A model generated the notes under the pieces. The model worked only from the letters and a program-made list of their open reading frames with translations, did not search any database and had not been told where the DNA came from. The translations under genes were made by a program, and so were the position numbers. A DNA stretch of 61,719 bases, taken from assembly GCA_029268555.1 (NCBI GenBank), contig JAQWNN010000020.1, positions 1-61,719 of the forward strand. Direction: 5' to 3'. Positions within the stretch are counted from its first letter, which is position 1. Each line of letters starts with the position of its first letter. The stretch is from Flavobacteriaceae bacterium (GTDB lineage Bacteria; Bacteroidota; Bacteroidia; Flavobacteriales; Flavobacteriaceae). Shown in pieces: positions 46,799 to 56,258 of the stretch.

Positions 46799-49234
46799 TT
46801 AGTCATCACAAGAAAAAGATCCTATAGGAGAACCATCAGGTAATCTTTTGGATACAGGTGGAACAAAATCATTCGGGTTTTCAAAATAATTATCAATTTC
46901 CGTACGGTAAAAATCCCAAAATCTAAGGTTTGTCTGTCCAGCGATCCATTGATCTAAACTAATCAATTCTTGATGAATCATTGCCTTAACGATAAAATTT
47001 GACTCTATATTCTGACCTAAATACATTATTTGTTTTAAAAGATTAATTTTTACAATTTCATTAAGTTGCTGTTCATGACCATTACGATACCTAACTTTAA
47101 AATGTGATGTTATCAATGAATTTAAAGTTTCCTTGAGTCCTAATTGATTTGAATCAAATCCATACTGAGTAACTAGACGATTAGAGCGTTCTGGATGTAG
47201 AATCATCCCCAAAAAAGCATTGCTAAGACTGTGTGCAATACCTAAATAATCAAAAGCTACACCACTTTGAGAAAGGAAGTTCTCTCTAGTTCTTGGATTA
47301 GAAAAAGATCTGGGTGGTAGTAAAGTCCTAAGATGGTCAGGAATTTTTAAGGCTACTGGCATCAAAACATTAGAATAGGCTTTTAAAGCATTACGTTGAG
47401 TAGTTGCATCTACCACTTTAGTTTTGTATTCTATTGAACCTTTTACCCCATAATCATAATCTATCCCCCCAATTAATTTAACAACTGCCTCAACCTGATA
47501 ACGATGAAGAAGGTACATTGGCACCATTCGATCTTCAAGTGAACTATATGGCTCACCATCTCTTAAATGATCTAAAGAAAGTTTATTAAGTGCAATTTCT
47601 CTTATTTTAAGTAATTTATTTAATTCTTCATAAGCTACTCTTCCATTATCCCATAAATGTGCAGTAGGGTGGGCGCCACCAATAGGACGTGCATCATAAT
47701 CAGTAATAAATCGATGTCCCTCTAATAAACTTTTTTCAATAATTTGATTTAATGCCTTATCCTCATCAACTTCATCAGGAAAATCACTGTAGGCGAAAGC
47801 TACACTGACCTTGTCCCAGTCTCCTATTCCAGTTTCATAAGCTTTTGAATAGTCTATTTTACCTTGGTTTAAGCTTAAATTTGGATGAGGGTAATCCATC
47901 ACTGAAGTTCTGTTGTTAGCACTTGCGACAAAGTTATGAGCAAAACCTAGAGTATGTCCTATTTCATGAGCTGAAAGTTGACGAATGCGAGACAAAGCTA
48001 AATCTAGAGCTTTTTCGCTCTTGTCATTATCTTTAGTAAAAGGTGCTTCTGTTAAGCCCAAAGCAATCATAAAGTCTTGGCGAATACGAAGGCTTCCCAG
48101 ACTAACATGTCCTTTAATGATTTCTCCTGTTCTGGGATCGGAAACACTTGAGCCGTAACTCCACCCCCGTGTCGATCTGTGAATCCATTGGATTACATTA
48201 TAACGGACATCTAAAGGGTCTACATTATCAGGTAATATTTTAACCTGAAAGGCATCTTTAAAACCAATACTCTCAAATGCCTGATTCCACCAAAGTCCTC
48301 CTTCAAGTAAAGCGGAACGAACAGGCTCTGGTGTTCCGCTATCAACATAATATATTATAGGTTGTACAGCTTCACTAACCAAAGCTATTGGGTCTTTTTT
48401 TTCTAAACGATGACGATATATTACTTGTTTTTTAGTTGACATACTCACAGGAGTGGTGTAGTCGTAATAGGTCATTGCATTTACTCCTGAACGAGGATCA
48501 AATGTTCGTGTTTTATAATTATTATCAGGCAAAGCAACAAAAGAATAATGTTGATGAACAGTCACTGAGTTTGGTGAAGGTGTTACATCCCTTAACTTAC
48601 TCCCAGGATTTTCCCCAGAAAATGTTATTAACATGTCAAATTCAATATTTTGAGGAAAGGCTTTTGTTCTTTCCAAATAGATTGCTGAACGATTTTTGTC
48701 AACTTTGAAAAGACCTTCTCCAAGATTCTCAAGTCTTTTGGAGACACCATGAGCATCTTCCAATAAAAATGGAGTCAAATCAATGAGGTGGCCGTCAGTC
48801 AAATTCTTAACAATAGGAAAACCAAATAAAACAGACTTTGCAAAGGCTTCCTTAATGGAACGCTGTTCTAAAGGATTATCAGAACTAGATCGATATCTTA
48901 AATTAGGTTGAATCAATAATAATTTATTGCCTGATTTAGAAAAATAAACAACACGTTCATTTCCTAATTGTCAGCGATCTAATCCTATATCATTATTTCC
49001 TATTCCCTGACTCAGACTATTTACGTATAAAAATTCTTGCTCAGTTTGTGTAACTTTTAAATATATTTTATCCATGTCTTCATGATAATAAAAATCAAAA
49101 TATCCTTTAAAGGATTTTGATTGCTCTATTATGGAGAGGTTTTTGGGATCGTTATCTCTACTTTTTTTTGATTGGGCGTGAACATTACACATAAACAATA
49201 TAAAACTCAATGCAACAACAAACACTCTATTCAT
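46799..49234 (-). pseudogene. Exported zinc-dependent metalloprotease, in-frame TGA near residue 88
   Basis: The ORFs 48971-49273 and 46799-48916 are in the same frame and separated by a TGA at 48971-48973. The combined protein is about 811 residues. The N-terminal piece carries a signal peptide (MNRVFVVALSFILFMCNVHAQ) and runs LYVNSLSQGIGNNDIGLDR, after which the frame continues QLGNERVVYFSKSGNKLLLIQPNL. The expected residue at the stop is Gly (GGA to TGA, one change), as I recall LDRGQLG in relatives. The zinc site is HEIGHTLGFAHN with a downstream Met-turn-like SVMDYPHP, in the DUF5117/DUF4953 type of Bacteroidota metalloprotease. Otherwise intact, so the stop may be an error or a recent mutation. 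Confidence 0.87.
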
Positions 49235-49377
49235 ATAATTTTCTTTTAGTAGAGTTAAAACTAGTAAAAACAATTGAGACCCATTTAGTGAAGAATTAAA
49301 ATTATTAACCGATAAATATAGTTTTTAACAAAAATATATTTTGAATTAAACTTGAAGGCTTAAACATATTATTCTTC

Positions 49378-49385
49378 TATTTTTG
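49378..49385 (+). promoter_or_regulatory. Candidate promoter of prfB
   Basis: TATTTTTG is an exact TANNTTTG match, 15 bp before the prfB ATG. A TTG at 49352-49354 stands 23 bp upstream. Confidence 0.5.
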
Positions 49386-49400
49386 TGAAAAGCCTTGGAC

Positions 49401-50505
49401 ATGATTACAAACGAGCAATACAAAGACCTATTGGACCGACTGGGTTCCTTAAGGCGATATCTTTGACGTTGATGCGAAAGAAATTGAAATTCAAAATCAA
49501 GAGGAGAAAACCTTAGCACCTAACTTTTGGGATAACCCAAAAAAAGCAGAATTACACATTAAACAAATGCGGGAACTCAAAAAATGGGTAACCGATTATA
49601 ATTTTCTAAAAAATGGAATAGAGGATTTAGAAATCCTAATGGATTTTGAAAAAAGTGGTGATGCAGAAACTGAAGAGGTAAGATCCCATTATCAAACTAT
49701 TCTTTTTCGTCTAGAGGATGTCGAATTTCGAAACATGCTTTCAGAAGAAGGCGATGATCTAAGTGCAGTCCTTCAAATTACCGCTGGTGCAGGAGGAACT
49801 GAAAGTTGTGATTGGGCTGCTATGTTAATGCGTATGTATTTAATGTGGGGTGAAAAGAAAGGGTTTAAACTTAAAGAACTTAATAATCAAGCAGGAGACG
49901 TAGCAGGAATTAAAACAGTGACCCTAGAAATTGAAGGAAATTATGCTTTCGGATGGCTCAAGGGTGAGAATGGGGTTCACCGATTGGTTCGTATTTCTCC
50001 TTTTGATAGCAATGCGAAGCGACATACTTCCTTTGCTTCAGTTTATATTTATCCATTAGTTGATGAAAGTATTGAAATTGACATCAGCAGTGCAGATTAC
50101 ACTTGGGAAACCATGCGTGCCAGCGGAGCTGGAGGTCAAAATGTAAACAAGGTAGAAACCGCAGTTCGACTCAGACACCATCCCACCGGAATTATTATTG
50201 AAAACTCTGAGACCCGTTCACAACTTGAAAACAAAAATAAGGCCATGCAACTATTGCGTTCTCAATTGTATGAGATTGAATTGCAGAAAAAGATGATAGC
50301 AAGAGATGAAATTGAAGCTTCAAAAAAGAAAATAGAATGGGGCTCTCAGATTAGGAATTACGTGATGCACCCTTATAAATTAGTTAAAGATATTCGTTCA
50401 AAACATGAAATGACAGATGTTGAAGGAGTTATGGATGGTCAAATTGATCCATTTTTAAAGGCTTACCTAATGTCAGTTGGTCAAGAAACTAAAGATAAAT
50501 TATGA
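49401..50505 (+). CDS. prfB: Peptide chain release factor 2 with programmed +1 frameshift
   Basis: RF2 terminates at UGA and UAA. The ORF track shows only 49567-50505, but the gene begins at ATG 49401: codons 1-21 end in CTT, then in-frame TGA (49464-49466) followed by C. Shifting +1 from CTT to GAC GTT GAT joins the main frame. Upstream is TTAAGGCGATATCTTTGAC, close to the E. coli site with AGG acting as the Shine-Dalgarno-like stimulator. The product is about 367 residues. RF2 markers are the tripeptide SPF ([14 protein letters not shown]) and GGQ in [19 protein letters not shown]. The frameshift provides autoregulation: low RF2 leads to slow stop decoding and more shifting. Translation is coupled to the HAD gene by a 4-bp overlap. 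Confidence 0.97.
49451..49467 (+). promoter_or_regulatory. RF2 programmed +1 frameshift site
   Basis: AAGGCGATATCTTTGAC holds an AGG Shine-Dalgarno-like element, the slippery CTT, the in-frame TGA and a following C. The spacing of AGG to CTT is as in the E. coli site. In a phylum that rarely uses Shine-Dalgarno for initiation, retention of the stimulator is notable. Confidence 0.93.
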
Positions 50506-51119
50506 ATACGATAAGAAATGTCATTTTTGACCTGGGAGGAGTACTCATCGATTGGAATCCAGAATATGTCTACCTAGATGTTTTTGATGGAAACAAAAAA
50601 AAAATGCAATGGTTTTTTGATGAAATCTGTACTTTTGACTGGAATGAAAATCAAGATGCAGGCTATCCTTTAGAGCAAGCTCAATCTGATCGAATTAAAC
50701 TTTTTCCAAAATACGAGGAATGGATTCGAATATATTACGACCGCTGGGAAGAAATGCTTGGTGGTCCAATTGATGGAACAGTTACCATTTTAAAAAAACT
50801 GGTTTCAAATCCAAAATATAAAATTTTTGCATTAACTAACTGGAGTGCAGAGACATTCCCTGTTGCACTTAAGCGATTTGATTTTTTACATTTATTTGAA
50901 GGTATTGTTGTTTCAGGTACCGAAAAAACACGTAAACCTTTTTTAGATATTTATCAGATTACCCTTGATCGTTATCAATTGGATCCGAAAAAATCACTTT
51001 TTATAGACGATAACAAACGGAATATTGAGGCAGCAGACAAATTGGGAATACAAACAATTCATTTTCAAAGCTCAATTCAATTAAAGTCGTCGATTAAATA
51101 CATGGGAATAGAAATTTAA
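50502..51119 (+). CDS. HAD-family hydrolase (subfamily IA)
   Basis: A 205-residue phosphatase-type HAD protein. Motif I is [11 protein letters not shown] with the nucleophilic Asp, motif II is the Thr/Ser region [12 protein letters not shown], motif III includes the Lys in [11 protein letters not shown], and motif IV is [13 protein letters not shown]. Similar proteins (YihX-like, haloacid-dehalogenase-like) dephosphorylate small sugar phosphates; the substrate here is unknown. The start overlaps the prfB stop (ATGA). Confidence 0.9.
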   Translation: MNTIRNVIFDLGGVLIDWNPEYVYLDVFDGNKKKMQWFFDEICTFDWNENQDAGYPLEQAQSDRIKLFPKYEEWIRIYYDRWEEMLGGPIDGTVTILKKLVSNPKYKIFALTNWSAETFPVALKRFDFLHLFEGIVVSGTEKTRKPFLDIYQITLDRYQLDPKKSLFIDDNKRNIEAADKLGIQTIHFQSSIQLKSSIKYMGIEI

Positions 51120-51123
51120 TAGT

Positions 51124-51651
51124 TTGAAGTCTTTTAAATTAAATATTCGCCCTACACAAAAAACTGAATTAAAAACCCTTCATTCTATTTCAGTCAAAAC
51201 CTTTAAAGAGACTTTTGAAGACCAAAATACTGAAGAAAATATGGCTATTTATTTAAAAAATCAGCTAAGTCAAGAGCGAATTAACAAGGAATTTGAAAAT
51301 TTAAATACCGTCTTTTACTTTGCTTATTACAATGAAGTGTTAGTCGGGTATTTAAAATTGAATTTTAACGAAGCTCAAACGGAAGCTGTCCTAAACGGTG
51401 AGGGTTATGAAATTCAACGATTCTATATTCTAAGATTTTATCAAAAAAAAAGGTTGGGATCCCAGCTTCTTGAACAAGCAATAAAAATTGGAAGAAATAA
51501 GGGCTACAAATTTATGTGGCTAGGTGTATGGGAATTGAATTATAAAGCACTTAAATTTTACAAGAAGAAAAAATTTGAAGTTTTTGATTCACACAATTTC
51601 CAATTGGGAGATGAAAAACAAACTGATATTTTAATGAAGTTAAAAATATAA
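51124..51651 (+). CDS. GNAT family N-acetyltransferase
   Basis: A 175-residue GNAT protein. The N-terminal half has LKLNFNEAQTEAVLNGEGYEIQRFYILRFYQKKRLGSQLLEQAIKIG, where the RFYQKKRLGSQL stretch is the acetyl-CoA pyrophosphate-binding motif A (QxxGxG-like). The C-terminal block MWLGVWELNYKALKFYKKKKFE is motif B. Acceptor unknown. No ATG precedes the homology, so TTG at 51124 is the likely start (MKSFKLNIRPT). It follows the HAD gene by 4 bp and is convergent with dnaB (1-bp gap). Confidence 0.88.
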   Translation: MKSFKLNIRPTQKTELKTLHSISVKTFKETFEDQNTEENMAIYLKNQLSQERINKEFENLNTVFYFAYYNEVLVGYLKLNFNEAQTEAVLNGEGYEIQRFYILRFYQKKRLGSQLLEQAIKIGRNKGYKFMWLGVWELNYKALKFYKKKKFEVFDSHNFQLGDEKQTDILMKLKI

Positions 51652-51652
51652 G

Positions 51653-53188
51653 CTAAAAGGGTGAGCTTGCATCATCTTCTCCCTCATTTCCATCAAAGAC
51701 ATCATCTGGATTAGGTATAATACTATCCGAAATATAAGTTTCATTAGGATTCATTTTTGACTGAAACTCAAATGGAGAGTCAAATGTCTCTATATCTTCA
51801 AACTTTCCTAAATGGCCAATAAATTTAAGTCGAATGTTATTTAAACCACCATTTCTGTGTTTTGCTATAATTAACTCTGCTTGTCCTTCCGATGGAGAAT
51901 GATCATCATCATCCCATTCATCTATGTTATAGTATTCAGGACGATAAATAAAAGACACTATATCCGCATCTTGTTCTATTGCTCCAGATTCTCGCAAATC
52001 GGATAGCATTGGCCGCTTGGTTCCACCTCGAGTTTCTACTGCCCTAGATAGTTGTGAAAGAGCAATAACAGGTATGTCAAGTTCTTTGGCTAAAGCTTTA
52101 AGGTTTCTTGATATGGTAGATATTTCCTGCTCTCTATTTCCATATTTATTATTGGATGATCCTGCAGTCATCAACTGTAGGTAATCTACTATAATTAACT
52201 TGATACCATGCTGAGAAGATAATCTACGAGCTTTAGCTCGCAAATCAAAAATAGAAAGTGAAGGAGTATCATCGATGAAAAGGGGTGCTTTTTCTAAATC
52301 AGTAATCTTAATATTAAGCTGTTGCCATTCATGATCAGCTAATTTACCTGTACGAAGTTTTTCAGAAGACAATCCTGTTTCAGAGGAAATTAATCTCGTA
52401 ATTAACTGTATAGAGGACATTTCTAATGAAAAGAATGCTACTGGAATCTGTTTTATTACAGCAATATTTCTTGCCATGGAAAGTGTCAAAGCAGTTTTAC
52501 CCATACCAGGACGTGCCGCAATAATAATCAAATCACTTGGTTGCCATCCCGATGTGAGTTTGTCTAATTTTTCAAAACCAGTACTTATCCCACTGAGTCC
52601 ATCTTGTCTAGAAATTTCTTCAATCTTTTTTTTGGCCTCCATAACTAAATTTTGAGCTGATTTAGAAGAGTTTTTAATGTTACCTTGTGTAACATCATAC
52701 AGTTTTGATTCAGCCTCATCTAGCAAGTCAAATACGTCTGTTGACTCTTTATAGGAACTTTCAATTATTTCATTAGAAATTCTAATTAAACTTCTTTGAA
52801 TGAACTTTTGTAAAATGATTCGAGCATGAAATTCAATGTGGGCAGAAGAGGCAACACGCTGAGATAATTGAACTAAATAAAACTCTCCTCCAACACTCTC
52901 TAATTTTTCTTTTTTTCTAAGTTGAGATGAAACCGTTAAAAGGTCTATTGGTTGTGAGTCTTGAAAAAGTTGAAAAATTGCTTCAAAAATAGTTTGATGT
53001 GCTTTTTTATAAAAAGCTTCTGGTTGAATTAAATCAATAACTTCATCTACTCCTTTTTTATCTATAAGCATTGCACCTAATACAGCCTCTTCAAGTTCAA
53101 GAGCTTGAGGAGGAATTTTACCCTGTTGAAGATTTATAACCGTAGAATTCTGACGCTTTGACAAATTTATAGATTGCTTTTTTTCCAT
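51653..53188 (-). CDS. dnaB: Replicative DNA helicase
   Basis: Hexameric fork helicase. The 511 residues include the N-terminal domain starting GKIPPQALELEEAVLGAMLIDKKGVDEV, the Walker A AARPGMGKTALTLSMARN, Walker B LIIVDYLQLM and the ALSQLSRAVE arginine-finger area, with RESGAIEQDADIVSFIYRPEYY. There is no intein. The C-terminal tail is acidic (EGEDDASSPF), which may bind partners. The start MEKKQSINLSKRQ is the first of the frame. Monocistronic by appearance, 118 bp from accA. Confidence 0.97.
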   Translation of the reverse strand: MEKKQSINLSKRQNSTVINLQQGKIPPQALELEEAVLGAMLIDKKGVDEVIDLIQPEAFYKKAHQTIFEAIFQLFQDSQPIDLLTVSSQLRKKEKLESVGGEFYLVQLSQRVASSAHIEFHARIILQKFIQRSLIRISNEIIESSYKESTDVFDLLDEAESKLYDVTQGNIKNSSKSAQNLVMEAKKKIEEISRQDGLSGISTGFEKLDKLTSGWQPSDLIIIAARPGMGKTALTLSMARNIAVIKQIPVAFFSLEMSSIQLITRLISSETGLSSEKLRTGKLADHEWQQLNIKITDLEKAPLFIDDTPSLSIFDLRAKARRLSSQHGIKLIIVDYLQLMTAGSSNNKYGNREQEISTISRNLKALAKELDIPVIALSQLSRAVETRGGTKRPMLSDLRESGAIEQDADIVSFIYRPEYYNIDEWDDDDHSPSEGQAELIIAKHRNGGLNNIRLKFIGHLGKFEDIETFDSPFEFQSKMNPNETYISDSIIPNPDDVFDGNEGEDDASSPF

Positions 53189-53306
53189 AAGTCTAAATTA
53201 CATTCTTTGAATAAATTTACACTACATCTTAATTACAGAATATACCCTAAGTATAAAGAGTAAATGTTTATAACTACTACTATTGTGTTAACAACCTAAA
53301 AAATCA

Positions 53307-54261
53307 TTATCCCTTATAATTCCCCATCTTGATAAATTTATCACGACGTTGTTCAATTCTTTTTTTAGAACTAAGTTTCTCTAATTTTTTGAGAGAAAGC
53401 ATCAATTCTTTTCTAACAGTTTGAAAAATTTCATTATGATCATAATGCGCACCCCCAAAAGGCTCTTTAATGATTTTATCGATTAATTTTAATTTAAGCA
53501 TGTGTTTAGGAGTTAATTTTAAAGCTTCAGCAGCAGTTTCTTTGTACTCCCAACTGCGCCATAATATTGAAGAACATGATTCAGGTGAAATGACGGAGTA
53601 CCAGGTATTTTCTAACATAAATATTTTATCCCCAACACCAATTCCCAGCGCTCCTCCAGAAGCTCCTTCACCAATTATTACAACAATTATTGGGACTGAA
53701 ATAGACATCATTTCAAAGATATTTCTAGCAATTGCCTCTCCCTGTCCACGTTCTTCTGCTTCCATCCCAGGAAAAGCACCAGGAGTATCTATAAAGGTTA
53801 CAATTGGAATCCCAAATTTATCTGCTGATTTCATTAATCTTAAAGCTTTTCTGTAACCCTCTGGATTTGCCATTCCAAAGTTTCGGTACTGGCGTGTTTT
53901 GGTATTATAACCTTTTTGGGTTCCAACAAACATGAAAGATTGATCTTCAATTTTTCCAAGCCCGCCAATCATTGCCTTGTCATCCAGAACATTTCGGTCA
54001 CCGTGCATTTCAAGGAAAGAGTCTTGACATAATGCTTTAATATAGTCAAGCGTGTAAGGCCTAGAAGGATGTCTCGAAAGCTGGACTCGTTGCCAAGCAG
54101 AAAGATTACCGTAGATCTCTTTTTTTTTTTTCTTTAAGTTTCTTCTGAATTTGCTCGCAAGTCTCAGTAACATCAATATTACTCTCATTACCGATGAGTT
54201 TGCATTTGTTTAACTGGTCATTTAATTCCTTAATAGGTAATTCAAACTCTAAATACTCCAT
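53307..54261 (-). pseudogene. accA: Acetyl-CoA carboxylase carboxyltransferase alpha, frameshift in an A12 run
   Basis: The ORFs 54106-54300 and 53307-54188 are parts of one AccA. The natural start is ATG 54261 ([17 protein letters not shown]). The frame runs through [10 protein letters not shown] and shifts in a run of 12 A (plus-strand T run 54120-54131); with 11 A the reading would continue [27 protein letters not shown]. The rest is normal: DPRAGTPG-like [62 protein letters not shown]. The combined length of 955 bp equals 317 codons, stop and one extra base. AccA is essential for fatty-acid synthesis, so sequence error or slippage is more likely than true loss. Confidence 0.93.
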
Positions 54262-54311
54262 AAATTTATTTGTTAAAGCAAATTTAAAAATTCTTTGCAA
54301 TTGACTTTAAT

Positions 54312-55196
54312 CTATATTATTTGTTTTTGCTTCTTATAAATTCCATTTAACAAAATAGATCCTAATATAATAATAAACCCTGCGTAAAATCGAAAACTCA
54401 TTAACTCTTCCTCACCCCAAATAGCAAGGGAAAGTAGAATACCGTATAGTGGCTCTAAATTAATAATAAGCATTACTGTAAAAGGGGATAAATGCTGCAT
54501 AACTTTAATCGAAATATTAAACGCATAGGATGTACAAACCCAAGCAATCATTAAAATCCAAAGAATATCCAATTGTTTTAACTCAAAATCCACGACGCTA
54601 TATTTTCCTGAAAGAAGCACGAACGAAATCCCAATAACAGCTCCCACTAATAGTTCGTAAAAGGAAAGTGTAATTGCACGACCTTGTTTGACCATTTGTG
54701 AATTTAAAATAGTAAAAACAGAAGAAAGAAAAGCAGAAATCAAAGCAATACTAATTCCATACAAATTCTCATATTCAGCCTGAAAAATTAGACTAACTCC
54801 AAGCACAATTAACCCACCAAAAAGTAATTCGTAGACCAAAACCCTCCGTTTGTTAAATAATGGTTCAATGATGGCTGTAATGAATGCACCTGTAGCCATC
54901 ATACTTAAAGTCAATGAAACTCCAGCAACTTTTATGGCATGAAAAAAAGTAACCCAGTGCAGCCCAATAATAACACCTCCATAAAATACTTTTAACCAGA
55001 GAGAACGGTCTAATTTAAAATAAGAACGATGAAAAATAGCAAAATAAAATGCAAGACCCATGCTTGCTAAGACCATTCTATATATTACAAGAGGAATAGC
55101 TTCTAAAGAACAAAGTGCGCCAAAAATAGATGAAAATCCAAATATGACTACAATAAAATGAAAGTATATTATACTTTTTGCCCTAACGTCTTGCAT
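54312..55196 (-). CDS. EamA/DMT-family transporter
   Basis: Ten-TM drug/metabolite transporter superfamily member with two EamA repeats. From the ATG at 55196 (MQDVRAKSIIYFHFIVVIFG) it has 294 residues; the ORF-track start at 55235 lies 39 bp further inside the LptF/G gene. The second repeat includes FTILNSQMVKQG and NLEPLYGILLSLAIWGEE, typical of this family. The substrate cannot be predicted. It overlaps the LptF/G gene by 14 bp and is likely co-transcribed. Confidence 0.85.
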   Translation of the reverse strand: MQDVRAKSIIYFHFIVVIFGFSSIFGALCSLEAIPLVIYRMVLASMGLAFYFAIFHRSYFKLDRSLWLKVFYGGVIIGLHWVTFFHAIKVAGVSLTLSMMATGAFITAIIEPLFNKRRVLVYELLFGGLIVLGVSLIFQAEYENLYGISIALISAFLSSVFTILNSQMVKQGRAITLSFYELLVGAVIGISFVLLSGKYSVVDFELKQLDILWILMIAWVCTSYAFNISIKVMQHLSPFTVMLIINLEPLYGILLSLAIWGEEELMSFRFYAGFIIILGSILLNGIYKKQKQII

Positions 55197-56256
55197 GGCG
55201 GAGTAAAAAGAAAGCAAGTATTCCAAAAATACCAAGTGGTAGCCAAGCTGCTAATGAAGGTGGGAATGTAGATTTACTGACCAGCACACCAAAAATCTTA
55301 TCAAAAAATATAAAGAGAAAGCCAAGAGTGATTCCGAATGCAAGATTTACACCCATCCCCCCTCTTCTCTTGAAAGAGGCTACTGCAACAGCTATCAAAG
55401 TTAAAATAAATGCAGATATGGGAATACTCCAGCGCTTATGACGTACCAACAAATGATTGTTTATCAAACTAGACCCACGATCTATTTCATCTTCAATAAA
55501 TTGGTTCAATTCTTTATAAGTAAGAGTTTCGGCTATATAGTTTACAGGTGCTAAGTCGTTAATTTCAAAATCAAAAATTGTGTCTTTTCTAGATATTTTT
55601 TCATAACGCTCTCGATCACCATCAAAAATGCGTTTACTGTAATTTGATAATCGAAAACTGGAATCCCTATCAATCCAACGTATTCGTTCCGAATGAATTT
55701 TAAATTCTAATTTATTCCCTTTAAAATGTTCTAATGTGAAATTTGTAGCTCTTTTACGAACTGGATCGTAATTGTTGACATATATAAATTCATTATCACT
55801 TATTTGTAAAAATACTTGATCTGTATTTCTAGCTTCTTTTTTTACAATGTATTTATATCTAAAATCATTAAAACCTAGGTTAGATTTTGGAACAACATAC
55901 ATTCCTGCAAAAAATGCAAATACAGCGATGAAACTTGCTGCAAGTAAAAAAGGCCTAAGATATCTAAAAAAAGAAATTCCAGAACTCAAAATAGCTATTA
56001 CCTCAGTGTTATTAGCAAGTTTAGAAGTAAACCAAATGACAGATAAAAATAAAAAAATAGGAAACAGCAAATTAGCAAAGTACCAAGTGAAGTCCAAATA
56101 GTAATCTGCTATGGTTAATAGGGGAACTTCTTTTTCTTTAAACTTATCAATTTTTTCTGCTAAATCTACCATAATACCAATTGGTATAAAAAGCAAAATC
56201 ATTACTAAAAAAGTGCCAATATAACGTTTGATGATATAAAAATCAATCAGTTTCAT
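55183..56256 (-). CDS. LptF/LptG-type lipopolysaccharide export permease
   Basis: A 357-residue YjgP/YjgQ family permease. TM segments at the N-terminus (YIGTFLVMILLFIPIGIMVDL; FPIFLFLSVIWFTSKLA) and the C-terminus (WSIPISAFILTLIAVAVASF; ... ILAFFLLRHARR) flank a periplasmic jelly-roll domain. These permeases pass LPS from the inner membrane to the Lpt bridge. The other half of the LptFG pair is not here. Whether it is LptF or LptG cannot be decided by eye. It starts 2 bp after the tgt stop. Confidence 0.9.
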   Translation of the reverse strand: MKLIDFYIIKRYIGTFLVMILLFIPIGIMVDLAEKIDKFKEKEVPLLTIADYYLDFTWYFANLLFPIFLFLSVIWFTSKLANNTEVIAILSSGISFFRYLRPFLLAASFIAVFAFFAGMYVVPKSNLGFNDFRYKYIVKKEARNTDQVFLQISDNEFIYVNNYDPVRKRATNFTLEHFKGNKLEFKIHSERIRWIDRDSSFRLSNYSKRIFDGDRERYEKISRKDTIFDFEINDLAPVNYIAETLTYKELNQFIEDEIDRGSSLINNHLLVRHKRWSIPISAFILTLIAVAVASFKRRGGMGVNLAFGITLGFLFIFFDKIFGVLVSKSTFPPSLAAWLPLGIFGILAFFLLRHARR

Positions 56257-56258
56257 TA

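Noticed and set aside
49401-49567. prfB as a pseudogene due to an in-frame TGA
   Set aside because: The sequence CTT TGA C with an upstream AGG is the classical programmed RF2 frameshift, and the reading frame resumes at once after a +1 shift. It is regulation, not damage.
53470-53856. 128-residue plus-strand ORF inside accA
   Set aside because: Antisense to the most conserved part of AccA; composition explained by that strand.
4154-54261. Genetic code change with TAA or TGA read as sense
   Set aside because: Most genes end normally at these codons and prfB uses TGA as a real stop in its frameshift control, so a global reassignment does not fit.
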